From NCBI GenBank assembly GCA_003952965.2, contig CM025850.1, positions 12,030,010-12,094,009 on the forward strand: 64,000 nucleotides of DNA. The letters are read 5' to 3'. The notes below the pieces were generated by a model, which made no database searches, was not told the origin of the DNA, and saw only the letters and a list, made by a program, of their open reading frames with translations. Below are positions 62,375 to 64,000 of the stretch, one piece after another (the first letter of the stretch is position 1; every line of letters begins with the position of its first letter). This DNA comes from Morella rubra. Its lineage: Eukaryota > Streptophyta > Magnoliopsida > Fagales > Myricaceae. A program made the translations under genes and the position numbers.

Positions 62375-63593
62375 CCGCTTGCACAAATTTTAAGAGTTTG
62401 GATTATAAACTGAACTTAGAGAGAAGCGGGTTCGGATCCTCTGCTCTTCAACTGCCATCTACTCGCACCTTTTCCTGCGGAGGGGAAAAAAGAGAGGCTG
62501 CTAGATATTTCTTTGTTACCGTAAATGATGTCCACTGTTTTCAACGTGTTTGCAGAAGAATCTTGTAGTGTTCAATTGCAGCAGTTGTGCCTGCCACCTA
62601 GTAGACTTTGTTGCGTCCGGACTGTTAATGTTAGATTCATAGGTAGAATTTCTTTATATTTCCTTTTTGTGTATCGAACCATGTCGTCAAAAAAAAAAAA
62701 AAAAAACCTCGCACATTTGTCACCAGAGTCCAACTCTCATTCATTGTATTACCCTAACCATATTGTATTTGAACCGAATTCAAACGTATGGGACTCGTCG
62801 AGAGTCCCTTAACATTCAACCACCAGGGAATTGCTCGTCTAGCTTATAAACAACGAGCTATTAATATCTTTATCGTGACTGCAGAGCTTCCTCGAACGAT
62901 AATGCAGAAAATGACACTGCAAAATGCACGAGTAACTGGGAATATATAGCAAACCACAATTCACCAAAACATAAAAATGTCCCCCTTAAACAAACATAAT
63001 TACTCCACCCTTAACACAAATAAAAAGAGGAAACAAATGGGCGAATAGTGTGGGATTAATCCCTTGTGGGTGAAGATTTGAAGGGCACCACTTGGCGAAC
63101 TCATCAAAGAAAGAAAGTGACTTAGACGCAAGTTGTAAGATTGCATGAATGAACTCGGCCGCGTGAAACCAAGGTAGCGGCATATAAAAACAAATCCATG
63201 AATGTCTTTAAACTGTACATTGCAAAAAACTGGCCCTTTTCGACCTTCTTGTCCTGGGTTCAGTGGGTCGGCTAAGCCGAACTACAAACAAAGTAGACGA
63301 GGCCCAAACCCCCCAAAATAATGGTATCTCAAGATCTGGCATAAGCCATTAAGCCCTTCGGGACTCTCAAAACAGTGTGGCCTAAAGGGAGATTATCCAT
63401 TAGAGTGGCCAGGAAATCAGCACAATGATCTGCCCTCTCTATGGCTATGACGAATAAGGGAACCCCATTGTCTTCTGACCACATCCCTGTATACTAACGA
63501 TCCCCCTTTCTGGATCAAATATTGGCGTATTCAAACGTACCTGCGAAGATTAGAAATTGGAAACTAGGCAGAAAAATGAGAGCCTCACAGAAA
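62375..63593. other. Convergent intergenic region between the D14-like gene and RRP5
   Basis: This holds the 3' UTRs of the two convergent genes. An 18-base A run lies near 62690. I see no additional gene, RNA or repeat. The open frames here have no family resemblance. Confidence 0.55.
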
Positions 63594-64000
63594 TCAAGCC
63601 AGTGTACTCTCGACGTATTCCATGGCCTTCTTTTTTACAGACTCGATTCTTTCTTCATCACCAATAGTCTTCTCATACTCAAGATACTTTTTGAATAAGA
63701 ACTGCAAATTCAGATGATGAAACGTTCATGTAAGAAGCACAATAGTGTCAAAGTCAAACGCTTAGTTCAGCTCAGAGGGTACTATATAAATTGTACGTAC
63801 TTTCATCTTTTTAGGTGGGAGGCTCAAACTGATTGCCCTCTCAAAGAGTGCACGTATCACATCCACATCTCCAAGTCGAATCTCCTGCAAGTTTGACTCT
63901 AGTGTAAGCTAAAGAACAGCCAAACTATACTAGACAACAAAGGACATATAACGAAAAAGATTTTACTTGATCAAGATAAATGCTCCACAAGTCTGTTCTC
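63594..64000 (-). CDS. RRP5: rRNA biogenesis protein RRP5, C-terminal end (cut by window edge)
   Basis: RRP5 is a nucleolar protein with S1 RNA-binding repeats followed by C-terminal HAT/TPR-like helices, needed for pre-rRNA processing of both ribosomal subunits. Only the last three exons are visible: 63967-64000 (continuing beyond the window; ends TDLWSIYLDQ), 63801-63884 (EIRLGDVDVIRALFER to LPPKKMK) and 63594-63701 (FLFKKYLEYEKTIGDEERIE to the stop, ending YVESTLA). These match the conserved HAT-repeat C-terminus of plant RRP5, and the splice sites are GT-AG. In Arabidopsis RRP5 is, from memory, AT3G11964, immediately next to the CPSF-A gene AT3G11960, which supports both identifications. 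Confidence 0.92.

Noticed and set aside
1..64000. CRISPR arrays, bacterial operons, phage or plasmid functions
   Set aside because: The genes have spliceosomal introns and plant nuclear identities, and no spaced direct-repeat array is present.

Overview
This is nuclear DNA of a flowering plant, probably a eudicot. Genes are intron-rich with GT-AG introns of about 80 bp to 1.3 kb, intergenic DNA is AT-rich, and there is a decayed Ty3/gypsy gag piece. Recognised products are Mediator subunit MED7, plastid homogentisate solanesyltransferase (HST), a TRAF-type zinc-finger protein, a DDB1/CPSF-A family protein (Arabidopsis AT3G11960 type), a D14/KAI2-family alpha/beta hydrolase, and the C-terminus of the ribosome-biogenesis factor RRP5. 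From memory, HST, the CPSF-A gene and RRP5 lie close together in Arabidopsis too (AT3G11945, AT3G11960, AT3G11964), so the underlying locus looks like an old conserved gene block.

Layout. Bases 1-20171 read CPSF-A (-), MED7 (-), TRAF zinc finger (+), HST (-, 5' truncated). At about 20220 the sequence turns back on itself. Bases 20270-35.4 kb repeat the same genes in mirror order and opposite strand: HST (+), TRAF (-), MED7 (+), CPSF-A exons 1-5 (+). The mirror is interrupted from about 35.97 to 43.86 kb by rearranged duplicate pieces: a MED7 3' fragment, a low-fidelity CPSF-A exon 1/intron 1 stretch, a CPSF-A copy holding exons 2-7 with a damaged exon 7, then the start of a full CPSF-A copy. 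It resumes inside that full copy (42033-52167) and runs out where the window begins. A second copy of the CPSF-A 3' end and flank (53.9-57.7 kb) follows in direct orientation. From 57.75 kb the sequence is single copy: a gag relic, the D14-like gene with an inserted element in its intron, and the end of RRP5 (-).

The main issue for a user is whether the duplications are real. Exon coordinates in the two arms mirror one another to the base over several kilobases. Most joints between copies carry a short deletion-ridden, low-identity version of sequence that is clean elsewhere in the window. That pattern fits an assembly fold-back or haplotype-joining artefact made from uncorrected long-read ends. 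A recent real palindromic duplication is not excluded. Copy numbers of MED7, TRAF, HST and CPSF-A should not be taken from this window without read-level support.

I found no operon, CRISPR, prophage or other self-contained novel system. The unusual content is structural: the palindrome, the serial partial CPSF-A copies, and a probable transposon in the D14-like intron.
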